The position numbers and the translations under genes are program-made. A DNA stretch of 64,000 bases from Paracentrotus lividus (taxonomy: Eukaryota; Echinodermata; Echinoidea; Camarodonta; Echinidae), in assembly GCA_940671915.1 (NCBI GenBank), contig CALNVZ010003426.1, forward strand, positions 25,092,897 to 25,156,896, in the 5' to 3' direction. Shown here in pieces: positions 41,820 to 53,003 of this stretch (its first letter is position 1; each line of letters starts with the position of its first letter). The notes below the pieces were generated by a model. It was not told the DNA's origin. It did not search any database and worked only from the letters and a program-made list of their open reading frames with translations.

Positions 41820-42800
41820 TACCAATAGCCGTTCTCGCAATAACTAGAACGGTTTGACGGGTCACTTCAACTTGGATCATGGATGCATATGGTAGGGACC
41901 AATGAACTGATTAGAATTTGGGGTCATGAGTCAAGGTCACAGAGGTCATTGTGTACATGAAAATGGCTCGTTCTTGCGATAACTTAAGAACCGTTTGAGG
42001 ATAAACTTGAAACTTGGGTCATATGTGCATATATGAGGGTCAATAAACTATTAGATTTTGGGGTCATGAGGTCAAAGGTCACAGGTCATTGTGTACGTGA
42101 AATGGCTCTCGTTCTTGCGATAATTAAGAACGTTTGAGGGATCAACTTCAAACTTGGATCATATTCACATATGGGAGGGACAATGAACTTATCAGATTTT
42201 GGGTCATGAGGTCAAAGGTCACAGAGGTCATTGTGTACATGAAAATGGCTTGTTCTCGCAATAAAAAAAGTTCAAAGGCTTGTTCTTGCGATAACTTAGA
42301 ACAGTTTGATGGATGAACATCAAACTTGGGTCATGTGTGCATATGGTAGGGACAATGAATTTATTATATTTTGAGGTCATGAATCAAGGTCAAGGGTCAC
42401 AGACGTCATTGTATACATGAAAATGGCACATTCTTGCTGTAACTTCTGAACCGTTTTATGGATCAACTTCAAACTTGGGTCATGTGGGAGGAAAGATGAA
42501 CTGATTAGATTTTTGAGGTCAAGACATCAAAGTCACTGGTTATTTATGTAAATGACTCGTTTGTGCAATTTTCTGAAGGACCTTTGACGGATCAACTTAA
42601 ACATGTTTATCCTTTTTATTACATCAGTAGCCATCCTTCTCAGTTGGAATAATTCTGATGATACAACTTTAATAGATTTTGGGGTAATATCTCAAAGATG
42701 TCATGGTATAGATGGATAAATACTCAACATGCGCATGCCTTTTTTTTCCGATATGCAATACGGAGGCATGCCTTCCGACCGTGCGCGGTCGAAGATTCAT
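41820..42800. repeat. ~140-bp degenerate tandem repeat rich in AGGTCA
   Basis: Five to six units, each with CTTGCGATAACTTAAGAAC, GGATCAACTTCAAACTTGG, ATATG, GGGACAATGAACT and TTTTGGGGTCATGAGGTCAA, then AGGTCACAGAGGTCATTGTG. Indels between units are frequent. The block ends near ACGGAGGCATGCC and CGGTCGAAGATTCATCTAGT, matching the GCCTCCG motif of the 6624 insert, so it is probably the body of an interspersed element found in many marine invertebrates. Confidence 0.8.
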
Positions 42801-43456
42801 CTAGTTTTTAATGACATGAAGAAATATTTACAGGGAGCAAATGTCATTGAGTAATTCAAATATGATGAAAAATTAAAGGTTCAGAGCAAATTAATGCAAA
42901 CGAAGGCAAAAATATATACTGTCTAGAAAATTCTCATGAGTCACTAAACACAAGACTACAAAATACTTTTGAATACATACATGCATCATTACATTTTGAA
43001 TAAGCTATTAAGAAGTAAATTAAGAAAATAGATAATGTACAGGTTATAAAACCGTGTGTTTCTTGTGCCTTTCTTAAGTTGTGACTGACAGTGACTGTCT
43101 GGTACAAAGTAATTTTTATTCACTACTTTGAAGCTGTCAAATAAATATCCTATCACAGATGATTTACAAGTAATGTAAGTGAGTATGGGAGAAGAGATTT
43201 AAGAGCGCATTGCTTATTCTTGTAGACCTGTATCAATTCTTACAGTTATCTGATTACATTCTATTTGAGTTTGATGATTAAGTATTTTTACACAACAACA
43301 GAATACTTGATATACTTTAGCTTGAGTTATTTTGGCCACTTGGCTATAATGGGGCCAACACATAACAAAAAGAGTCCAACTAGCATCACAATGCAATTGA
43401 TGTAATCATTATCCTTCATATCATTATCTGATTGATTGTTATTTCTTTTCACTTAG
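42801..43456. other. non-coding spacer
   Basis: AT-rich DNA, no exon supported on either strand. Confidence 0.45.
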
Positions 43457-43560
43457 CTCCCGACCCTCCTCAGAATGTCATGGTTGATCCTCGATCGGGC
43501 CACCTCGTATGAAGTGACCTTTGACCAAAATGATTATGGATCAATATATCTCTTTCAGCA
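43457..43560 (+). pseudogene. FN3 exon fragment on the opposite strand, frameshifted
   Basis: After a good acceptor (CTTTTCACTTAG) the plus strand reads APDPPQNVMVDPRS in phase 1, the same phase as the minus-strand FN3 exons, and then ATSYEVTFDQND one frame over. The frames would join if one G of GGG near 43498-43500 were extra. It ends at a TGA within ~70 bp without a tyrosine corner. Best read as an FN3 exon relic, or the first piece of a plus-strand gene hit by a sequence error. Confidence 0.5.
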
Positions 43561-43894
43561 TTGAATTGTAAAAAGCGTTTTTACATGCATAGACACTCAT
43601 TACATACCATTATGGTATTAATCGAAATTCAATTGACTCTTCCCAGCTTATTTGCATGACTATTTAACTTTTAGACTATCAAGTAAACATGTTATTCACT
43701 CAGCCAAGAACTTTATCTTGGCAATATCTATCTTGAGGAAATTTAACTAATTTGGTATAGAGTTTACAGGTCATGTATCGGTTATAAATAACAAAGTTAA
43801 ACCCAGTGTCTTCAAATGTTATAGCAGTATTGTTAATGTTCAGGAAGTTCAAAGCACTGTATCTCTAGCGCCAAAAGTTGGACGATTTGGTGTT
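43561..43894. other. intergenic spacer
   Basis: AT-rich, no gene. It would hold the 3' UTR of the minus-strand coiled-coil gene; I do not see an obvious AATAAA-type signal that I would rely on. Confidence 0.4.
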
Positions 43895-44410
43895 TTACGC
43901 AATGAATGTTCTACAGTTAATGAATACTGAGGCTGTCATCATTTTCTTTGAAGACTTTGAAGAAGACTTGCCCTTTTTCACCTTTGTAGCGTTGGGCACC
44001 CATTCTCCTGCTGCTGAGGTATGGTTGGCTTCCAGGACTAGCGCTCCAGGGTGAGGCCTTGCTGGTGGCTGGTGGATGACTTAGTAACTCGTTCCAACAT
44101 CTGCATTGCTGGTACCAGGATGCCCTTTAACAGTAGAAGCCCCTTGCACCATCACTGCTTGTTGCCTTTGAGCCTACCACCTGATGCTTTGATCGGGTAG
44201 AGGATGTAGATGTAGACACGGAAGATGATGCGAGGGGATTTGTTGGCGCCAGAGCAGCAGCATTATGTCTATTATTTCGACACCTTTCCCGCTCTTGGCG
44301 ACCACCTGAGATTTCAAAGGATTTGTTGGGGTGTGCGAGGGGCACTTCAGAGAAAAAACTCCGCACGCTGCCGAACGTCGGGGACACCCTTTTTCCCTCT
44401 TTCGCTCCAT
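43895..44410 (-). pseudogene. 3' end of coiled-coil gene: Ser/Lys-rich tail
   Basis: The minus strand reads RERCRNNRHNAAALAPTNPL, SSSVSTSTSSTRSK and TSSDGARG, then changes frame and ends GEWVPNATKVKKGKSSSKSS, KKMMTASVF and a stop at 43895-43897. Low-complexity, basic and probably disordered. GC content is higher than in the flanks, as expected of coding DNA. Confidence 0.5.
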
Positions 44411-45619
44411 GTTTCGGCGATTCTGAAGGGGTTTTGCTTAGCCAAGGGGAAAGGAGTAGTCGGTTTAGACTGCGCTTGAATTTGACTTTTGTCCTTGGGA
44501 GCTGTCCAGGTATTACTGAGTTAGCGGCCTCACGAAGACCTAGCTCACTCGGTGGTTCGGTACATTGTATGTCTGCCTCTAGTGGTTCAGTGGATACACC
44601 CCGAGCAGCGCAACGGTCGGGAACTGCGGTCGCACGGATGGTTTACTTGTGTCCCATGTGATATGCTTTGGTAAAAGGAAACCTGGAGAGGGGTCGGCGT
44701 AAGGAGAAGATCGTGGACACTCCGCTCACCCGATCCCTTTGATTGTCTATCTACATTAGCACACATAGATTTGGGCGTTCAAGATGCTCTGCTTTTGATG
44801 TGATCTAGAAGTAGTGGGATACTGCACCGGCGGCTCTGCTATCACCCGGTAAACAGACTGTCCGATATTGAAGGTTGATACTGGCGACTGGTTGGGCTTC
44901 TCGTCGACTAGTTCCACTAATCAAGTGTGTCTTTCACTGTCAGTGTCCATACACAGGGAGAGTCTGTACTGGCAGAAACGTCTCTGCAACGCAGGTACCG
45001 AAGCAGTCTTGTTGATGGTTTGACTAGTTCTCAAACATCATTTTAGTGGAAAGCACGCGGTTTTTTACAAGTTCCGCTAATGAATTTGGGCGTCAACGCG
45101 AGACGGGCTTTCACTTCGAGGTCGAAGCCACTTTTCCGATCAGTCTGCTCGCAGAAAGACCCACATGACATCAAACCGACCTTGTTTCACAACAATTGTC
45201 GGGGTTATCGGCCATCATTGTCGGCGATCGCTTACGGACCGTGTTTAATGCTCACTTGGGGTTCCTCGAAGTGCTATTTTCCGATCAGGGACACATCGGG
45301 TTGCTGGAAGACGCAACGGGCATTTTATTCTCTTGAACCTCGTTTTTGGACTCCTGGACAATCTCTGTCACGCGTTTTCTTCCTGCTTGCGCTGTGTCCC
45401 GTCCAATAATTGGTCACAATGTGGAACCTTCCCGAAATGGGTTTCATGAAATCTTTGCTTTGTTCTCTTTTCGCTTATTATTAGTAGTAGGAGTTTTCTT
45501 TTCTTTGGTTTTTCCGGTTGGACAACCGTCTTCACCGTTTGTCGAGCCTTTGGCGGGTTTCATGGTGGCTATCTCTAGCCCGCCCCCTACAGGCGGCCAG
45601 ATGAGATAACTTGACTGAC
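44411..45619 (-). pseudogene. disordered-region coding block of the coiled-coil gene, broken
   Basis: A GC-rich stretch with no frame open throughout. At 44757-44930 the minus strand reads LVDEKPNQSPVSTFNIGQSV and PPVQYPTTSRSHQKQS after an in-frame TGA. At 45361-45610 several frames look Lys/Arg-rich. Exon limits could not be set. ORFs on the plus strand here have no features and look antisense. Confidence 0.4.
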
Positions 45620-45864
45620 CTTCGCGGGCTTTTCGTGGTCTGAGGACGTTCAAGACCTCGGCGGCTCCGTGCTGCGATCGTTGCTCTGAAGATACTCCCC
45701 TTGTTGCTGCTGTCTCGGTGTGGTTTGGTCGGCTGCGATGCTGATATCTTGAAGTACTGTTTGTGATTCCTCTTTTTTTGCTAAACTGTCGAGGAGGTTT
45801 GGCAGGCGGCTTGGGGTGGGGTTCCACTGTCCCGGGGGGCGTCATGTCCGGACTGGGACTGGAT
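45620..45864 (-). pseudogene. coiled-coil gene exon, Pro-rich to coiled-coil, frameshifted
   Basis: Acceptor GTTACACAG and donor CGAAG|GTCAGT define a 245-bp exon. It begins PSPDMTPPGTVEPHPKPPAK in one frame, passes to LLDSLAKKEESQTVLQDIS in a second and to ERPQTTKSPRRS in a third. At least two one-base shifts are needed for one product. Confidence 0.5.
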
Positions 45865-46315
45865 CTGTGTAACGTATTTAAAGATTACATGTACTTTAAA
45901 ATAATAAGAGAATCCATTGATCTTTTAAAAATTCATATACATATGTATTATAAGCCATAAAACAGCCTAGTTTTAATGCCCAATAAACCAGTAAATATTT
46001 CCATAACAAAACAATTTTCAATGAACCGTTCACTTCCCGATGAACCGTAGGAAATTAATAATAAAACTTATTCTTTATTTTTGCTAACCTTATTACGGAA
46101 CCTCAAAATTCCAACAAAGGAAGTCATTCTTTTCAGTTTGTCACCCTATGTAGGCCCCACAGAGGACAGGCTTGTATTCATTGTTGTGGTAAAATACTGC
46201 AGGGATAACAAGTTGCATTTCAAAGCAATTACTGTAATAATTATTACATAAGCAGTATGGGTTGCACCTTAAAATTTGGCCTCAAACTTATGTATATCTA
46301 TTAAACACCACCATA

Positions 46316-46448
46316 CTAACTACTACTTTACTTACTACTACTACTACTACTACTACTTACTACTACTACTACTACTACTACTATACTACTACATTGTACT
46401 GTTCCTATACTACATAGAACAACAACAACAAAAAAACAAACAACAACT

Positions 46449-46486
<38 letters not shown>

Positions 46487-46545
46487 TCTACTACTACTAC
46501 TTCTACTACTTCTACTTCTAACTACTACTACTTACTACTACTACT

Positions 46546-46579
<34 letters not shown>

Positions 46580-46620
46580 GCTGCTGCTTTGCTGCTGCTG
46601 CTAATTCAACAACTACTACT
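46316..46620. repeat. ACT trinucleotide microsatellite
   Basis: Long impure run of ACT/CTA repeats with a CTG patch and a short CAA-rich interruption (46420-46450). ORFs of Tyr, Leu or Thr runs are artefacts. Confidence 0.95.
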
Positions 46621-48295
46621 ACCCTTGTATACCAAAATATTATCTCAAAACAATACTGCTTATTTTGTTCTCTTGCAACACAGGCCTTCTATTCTGATAA
46701 AGATGACGATGAATTTCAGGGACTACTTTCTGCTCTGCAGATAAGCCACCCAAAAAGCACTAGTTCTACAGTTGCCCTAAAGTTGTTATGCCTACATTTT
46801 AAAGGCAGCCTCCGAAGATTTTAGAACGTTTTGTTCGAAAATGGTAAATCAGACTTTCCTTTACTTTTATATGATCAAACTTTTTTTCCATTCTCCGGAA
46901 AGGAACCGACATTGTACTATTTTTGTGACAATGAGTGAGATTATTAATAGGCCTACCATTACTAGAGGTTTTTATACCCCTCGTTCTTTCTTTTTTTTTA
47001 AAGAGTTTGTGGAAAAGTTTAAATGTTAACTTCATATACATGTATATACGCGTAAAATTCATCCCTTTTTTTTACAATCGGGAAACAGAAATGCTTAAAA
47101 TTAGGTTGGAAAGGGTGAAATAATAATAATATTCGTTTGTGTATTATATCATTCCCAATTAGTATTTTCAATTGCAATTCAGTTTGAGGAATTTTCTGTT
47201 AAGACCCAACTACTGAGCCAAAGACCCTTGGAGAGACCGCTGAAAGACTAGTTTAAAAAGTTAAAAAAGTTTTGAAGAACACGAAGACCACTTCAAAAAA
47301 AAACAAGCGGGAATTGAGAAAGACTTTCTGCGAAGATCATTGAGAGACCATTGGGAGACCATTGAAGACCATTTGAGTGACCAAGCAAAATTTCTGCTTT
47401 CAGCGGTCCTGTTCGCAATGGAAAATGGGTTTAACCAAATAAATATTGATACTTTAGTGTATAAGGAAATTGTCCATTTATAGAAAGTTGAGATCTCTAA
47501 TGACATGGAAATTTCCTTTTGGCAATTCGGTCACCAAGTGTGATGTCATACAGTGAGAACTCCCCATTATGGTGTTCATTGGTGTGTACAAGAAACTATT
47601 CCAAAATGTCCCTTTATTCCCATTTCTAAATAATAGAAGTGATTTTTGTGTAATGAATATATATATGTGTTTTTAACATTATTTACATGTGGTTACATAG
47701 AAATTATTTCTCTTTCTACCTTTAGAATGAGAAAAGAGATGATTCTTCAGTAATATGTGTACATAGAAATAGGAAAATTCTCCCTGCCATTACATCACAC
47801 ATAATGGTCAATTGGAGGATCTCCATATCTATTTACGTGCATCTCAAATTCTAAAAATTCACATCTTTCTTATTCATTGCCGATTTTCTGAATCTTTTGC
47901 CAATAGACCTGTTTCTTTGTTGCTCCAAGCATGAAGGTCAAATTTATATGAGGGATAATTCCCCTTTAAGTAAAGAATAGAGATTTATATCGACAGAGCT
48001 GGAATATCATTGGAGGAAAATCTATGTTAATCTACCTTCTTTCTTTTTGTATATGGTACTAATATTATCATGTCGCTTAGTCAAATATGTTTTCGATTTC
48101 GTGCATGATTGAATTTCTTTCAAACCAAACGACGAACTGTATATTCAAGAAATAGGAGATTATACTGATAGTGATCATTGAAGGGAAAGTCTTTGTTAAT
48201 CTAGGCTTTGTCATTCTGTGAATCGACTTAATTTATCATAGTTGTGCCTAAAGTCTGAATTTCCTTCATGCCTGGAGAAGGCGCCACTAATTTAC
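46621..48295. other. intron or spacer, one doubtful plus-strand exon
   Basis: At 46683 a plus-strand AG (CAACACAG) precedes AFYSDKDDDEFQGLLSALQ, protein-like for about 40 residues to a stop at 46822-46824, but I cannot link it to other exons. AGACCATTGRGAGACC-type words repeat at 47340-47390. The remainder is AT-rich with nothing recognisable. Confidence 0.35.
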
Positions 48296-48380
48296 CCTTG
48301 AGTTTTAAGGCGTACTGGGTTTGAATTCTCTCCTGCGTAATGGTCAAATTCGTCTTTGACAAGGCTAGTTGCCTGAGCGC
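48296..48380 (-). CDS. coiled-coil gene exon
   Basis: An 85-bp exon with acceptor AATTATCAG and donor TCAAGG|GTAAAT. Reads ALRQLALSKTNLTITQERIQ and TQYALKLK in one frame, heptad-like. A second frame is also open. No frame break inside, unlike most of this gene. Confidence 0.45.
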
Positions 48381-48545
48381 CTGATAATTGAACAAAAAAC
48401 CATTCGAACGAAGAAAACAAAATAAAAGACATGTATGACAAAAACAAAAAACACTCCACCCAGACGATCCACAACAAAACAAAAGTAAAAACATGTACAA
48501 ACGAACACATATTCGTATGGATGGGGACTACACTACAATTCCTAC

Positions 48546-48587
48546 CTTTCTTCAATTCCAGTACGTGCAGATGGAACTGGGCATTGT
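48546..48587 (-). CDS. short coiled-coil gene exon
   Basis: Acceptor GACGCAG after a long pyrimidine stretch, donor GAAAG|GTAGGA. Reads DNAQFHLHVLELKK. With the exon at 48296 it would give a continuous helix if the phases agreed; here they differ by one. Confidence 0.4.
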
Positions 48588-48626
48588 CTGCGTCAGGTGA
48601 CAATTCCACGTGACGATGCGAGTGAT

Positions 48627-49283
48627 TAGGAGTAGGAGGAGGAGAAGAAGGTGGAACGAAATAATGCGATGTTAGCTACTTGACCATCGCATGCGGTATT
48701 AATATAATTTATCATAATGTTGACCACTACAACTATATAGAAATCATCTAACATCAACTATATTCAGGAATATGGTGTCTTGTCGTTAATAAACTAAAGA
48801 ATCTATCATTTGCTGAGGCTAAAAATTCGTATGATTTTAACGGACTTTTCCCGAAGAAGACCATTCCGCCCTTTTTTAGGCAACCAAGAAGAAGCAAGCA
48901 CAAGAGAGGGATAGTCAAAGAGCTAAACAATGATTAAAAAATATGTGCGCAAAAAATTTAAGGTGGAAAAAACTTATAAATGAAGTGACAAAGAGAAATA
49001 AATGTTGAAAATTTGCGTTGCAGTACACGAAAAATAAACCGGAGGTGGTGTAAAGAGGTGCGAAGGTATTAAAGACTAGGAAGAGGAGAAAGGAGAAAGT
49101 GAATAATTCATAGCGGAGGAGAGATAAGAATAAAGGAATGATGATTCAGGTAGCGGAAATAAAAGACTGAGCAGAGGAAGAAAAAACAAAACATGGTAAA
49201 GAATCACATCATTTAGTGTAGGGAAAGAAAAAAAAGAAACAACACCCCCTTTTGAGATGAGGAAATAACCATGTCATAGATGA
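48627..49283. other. intron or spacer
   Basis: Purine-rich plus strand (GAAGGAGAAAG-type) at 48890-49250. No exon supported. Confidence 0.45.
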
Positions 49284-49287
49284 TTAA

Positions 49288-50066
49288 CCCTAATCAGACT
49301 GGGGGGGGGCATCATGGCCCCCCCTTCGACATTTTTTCCGCGACCACTCCGCCGCACGAAATTTTCTGATCGCCGCCGCTAGCTGACTTTTTACTTTTCA
49401 AGTCTCGCGCATCTTTTGAAACCATTTCGCCCAAAAATCGGGTCTACCGTTTTACGACGCTGCAGATTTCAAAAAATATCGTCAGCCCGAAAAATGGCTC
49501 AAAAACGTGATTTTTGTGCTACAAAGTCAATGCAAATTGAGTTTTTCATAATCATAAAGATATGAATTATTTTCACTTTCATTGGCTGAAATCAATTTAT
49601 TTAGCATATTTATGCCTAACAAATGGTTCTTAAATGATTTTTGCGTAAGAAAAAAAAAAGAAGACGAAAGGTGAAAAAACCAAAGAAAATACATAAGAAA
49701 TTCATAAAACAATAAAATACATAAGAAATTTAATTTATTGAAACGAGAATTTTTTTCTAGTACAAATTGTTAGGAATGCTATAAGGAATAATATACACAA
49801 AAAATTAGCATTCTAGCGAGCTTTATTTTTCAATTAAGAGCAAAAGTATGATTTCATGCATAAATTAGCATAATTACTTCAATATTTAAAAAATTCATAT
49901 TATTTTTTGGAAAAATTAACAGCGCAGTCTTGTAGTATAACATGGCTCACTACCATCGCTGCAAATTTTGCGCGGGTCGCGCGATCGGCGCCGAGATCTT
50001 AGGGGGGGGCCATGATGGCCCCCCCCCCGTCTTTACAGCTACCCAAAACACCCCAGTTGATTAGGG
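49288..50066. mobile_element. piggyBac-type MITE, long copy 3 (779 bp)
   Basis: TTAA at 49284-49287 and 50067-50070; ends CCCTAATCAGACTGGGG and, inverted, CCCTAATCAACTGGGG. G-tract/C-tract hairpins near both ends surround CATCATGG on the left and CCATGATGG on the right, which are reverse complements. Shares AATACATAAGAAATT, GCATTCTAG and CATAAATTAGCAT with copies 1 and 2. No transposase. Confidence 0.88.
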
Positions 50067-50149
50067 TTAAGAGGGAAGGAAAAATAATACAATAAAAATA
50101 CCAAATATCAAATGGGATGAGTATGACGTATCCCGATAATTATAATCAT

Positions 50150-50174
50150 TTTTTTTTTTTTTTTTTTTTTTTTT
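50150..50174. repeat. T24 homopolymer
   Basis: Long T run just left of the 50.2-kb tandem repeat. Confidence 0.9.
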
Positions 50175-50209
50175 ATGATGGAAGGGGGGGGCGTCACTCC
50201 ATATGCATT

Positions 50210-50385
50210 ACAAGCATTTTGCATTGTTTCAAACTTTCCGGCTTTCCAGCGACAAGCATTTTTGGCCAATGTCCACACTTCCGGCTTTCAGCGGACAAGC
50301 ATTGCAATGTCCAACTTCCGGCTTCCAGCGACAAGCATTTTGGCAATGTCCACACTTCCGCTTCCAGCGGTGGTCCAAGATATGA
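50210..50385. repeat. ~45-bp tandem repeat (CTTCCGGCTTCCAGCGACAAGC)
   Basis: Three to four units of ACTTCCGGCTTCCAGCGACA followed by AGCATTTTGGCAATGTCCAC, with small indels. ORFs on both strands trace the period. No gene recognised. Confidence 0.85.
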
Positions 50386-50399
50386 AAATAAGGGGGGGG

Positions 50400-52660
50400 T
50401 GGGGTATCTTAAAAATGGTAGGAAATGGGGGCTGAGGAAAACATGTACAGTCACTGAATGGTTTTCAAAACAGGGGGCAGGCGCTCGCTTGGTATCGTTT
50501 CCAAACTGGATCAGACTCTATGCTTTGTCAATATCCTATTAAGTCGTTTTCATTTTGTTTTCATATAAAGCATTACGTCGTGAGGGTTTGGCTAACTATC
50601 TGTATTTTCTAGCCATTGGAACGAGAGTTGAACCAGGATACATCGTAATGAGTATCATATTAGACACGCCACTGTTGTTAAGATAAAAAACTGCTAACAT
50701 GTTGATGTATGAAAAATGATCGGAAAAGAGAATATAAAAGTTTGAAAATGCCTCTGGCTACCACAAGCTAAAACTCTCTGCATTTATTGGTACCAAGTTA
50801 TATATTCTAGATGTAAATTTGTTTTTGTTATTACTTGAAAGTGCAGGATTCCCAGAAATAGTTTATTCATTTATTATCACCATATAACACCAAGCAGGCA
50901 GGATTATATGGCCATTCATTTTACTTGACAAACATCCAAACTATAAATTCAACTACTTTATCTTGACATTTAAAAGGTATAAAAAGGGGGACCACTACTT
51001 TGCCACTTAAAAATAAATGGTTAAAATTGCAAAACAAAAGTTATAGATAGTCAAGAACAGTTACATAATTCATAATTACACATTTTGACATGTAATAACA
51101 ACATGCATGTACAAAAAACAAATATTGCCCGCTTTCAAAGTATAGAGATTTAATTCATTGGGATAATATACACATGCCCGCCCACATTTTAGATTATTTT
51201 TTGCAAGAAAACCAAACAGAAATATGAAATTATAGCTGGTGCGGATATCAAACATGAATTATTTTTGCTCGTGAAATGTGTTCAAGACACTTTGAAGGCC
51301 AATAAAACATCTTACAACTGCAATAGGAATGGGTAAAATAATAATTTAGAATGGTCCTTTGTAAGTATATTAATTGAGTTACTTACAAGAAAGCTAACCT
51401 CCATAATTCATTTGAAAGGATTATAAAGAGGTAGTTTTCCGTTTAAAAAATCAAAAGTAACCAACAATGGACATCGAATTGATTTTATTTTTTTGCACAT
51501 ATTTTTTTTTATCGGATGATTTTTTTTTTAATTACACTATTTTAAAATTTAGGGTAAGCAAGATATTATTTTTCTTGTTTCATTTCTTCTTGATAGCAGA
51601 TAATGAATAATGATCTAATCGATGGAATAGTTACATACATACGGACATGATCATTTACTATATTTTGTGTAATTTAAAATATGAGCCAATTAATGTCAAT
51701 TAAACAGTTGGATTATTTAAAATATATTTATCATTATGTTTTAATTGTTTCCAGCCTCTCCGTCTCGTGACGAAGTAATTAATTTATCTCAAAATTATCA
51801 TTTCATACAAAGGTAATTTCAATACAGGTAATTAAAGGAACCATTGTATGTACCACAAACAAACAAGAAACAACGAACATTTGGGTATGAAAATTGTGAA
51901 GACAAGAAAAGAAAGTTTTCAACCGCTTAGCCAAAGTTTGTTTACCCTATGAAATTATTAATGCCATAAGTATTTTTTTAGGATTTGCTCTACTTTTTAC
52001 AGAACTTCTACTCGGGATGTTGAATGATGGAGAACACATTTCCCACATCTCTCTTCTTTCTGCTCATTCTAAAATTAAACATTTTAAAAGGTATCATCAT
52101 GTAAAAAGTTAAAAGCTTATTAACCGGCTTGCTTTTCTTGTCTTGGATAAAATTGGTCATTATCTTTTTAAATACATATTCCAAACACCTGTAGGCCTGT
52201 GATTTGTAGCGCATTCGTCTCCCTATATTCATGACGCAAAGCATTCCTCATGCCTTTTAAAAAAATATGATATTGCTTTATAAGGTAAGACTTAATGTCA
52301 ATGATTTCCAGCCATGTTTTTATTTTATTTTTTTTACGGTTCACACTGGCAAGCCAAAAGTAAACCAAGCAGCACCGAATTGAGAACACTAAGAAAGAGA
52401 AAGAGAGAGTGAGAGGCGGAAGGGGGAGGGGCACAACCCTAAAACCAATTTTCATCTGACTTGTTAAAGAGAAGTAAGGAATAGACAAGGAATGAAACAG
52501 ATAGGTGAGTTTAAAAGTAAAAGAGAGTTATTGAAACCTCATCCAGGTAAAGGTAGCTGGTCTGTCAGTGTTGAATGCCTATGATGTAATTAAGAGTGGT
52601 GGATCACATAGATTCTCATCAGCAGGGCTAACACACCATTAGCAGGCTCTGAACCTAAAC
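50400..52660. other. intron or spacer
   Basis: About 2.2 kb of AT-rich DNA. ORFs at 52008-52488 on the minus strand show no features. No repeat recognised. Confidence 0.4.
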
Positions 52661-52755
52661 CATGCTAACGAGCTGCCGATAAATGGCGTTATTCTCCTTC
52701 GCGTGGGCGGTGGCTTCTGAAGGGTGGTCTCCGTTGTCTTGACGACAGTTTTTTG
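52661..52755 (-). CDS. doubtful coiled-coil gene exon
   Basis: Acceptor ATACAG and donor GCATG|GTTTAG bound 95 bp reading QDNGDHPSEATAHAKENNAI, then YRQLVSM, helix-compatible and richer in GC than its flanks. It is collinear with the other minus-strand coiled-coil pieces. Low confidence because of its size and weak donor. Confidence 0.25.
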
Positions 52756-52963
52756 CTGTATGGAGGATAAGTATAATAGCTATGCGATAGCATGGGTGAA
52801 ATTGAAATGAAGCGATTGCACACCATGCGAAGCAGCGGAATTCAGCTTTGATATCCTTTTTGAGATATGCGCACAGTAAACATAACATTTCATACCAATT
52901 CTGTCGTATTTTGTTTTATTATTAGTACAAACTTGCTCTAAAAATAATGGAATAATACTACCT

Positions 52964-52968
<5 letters not shown>

Positions 52969-53001
<33 letters not shown>
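52969..53001. repeat. A30-type homopolymer
   Basis: Poly-A run in intron or spacer sequence. Confidence 0.9.

Positions 53002-53003
<2 letters not shown>

Noticed and set aside
44225..45409. Plus-strand ORFs of 84-112 codons in GC-rich DNA
   Set aside because: Antisense to the Ser/Pro-rich 3' region of the coiled-coil gene; no domain or splice support.
46276..46521. Tyr/Leu/Thr-rich ORF
   Set aside because: Translation of the ACT microsatellite.
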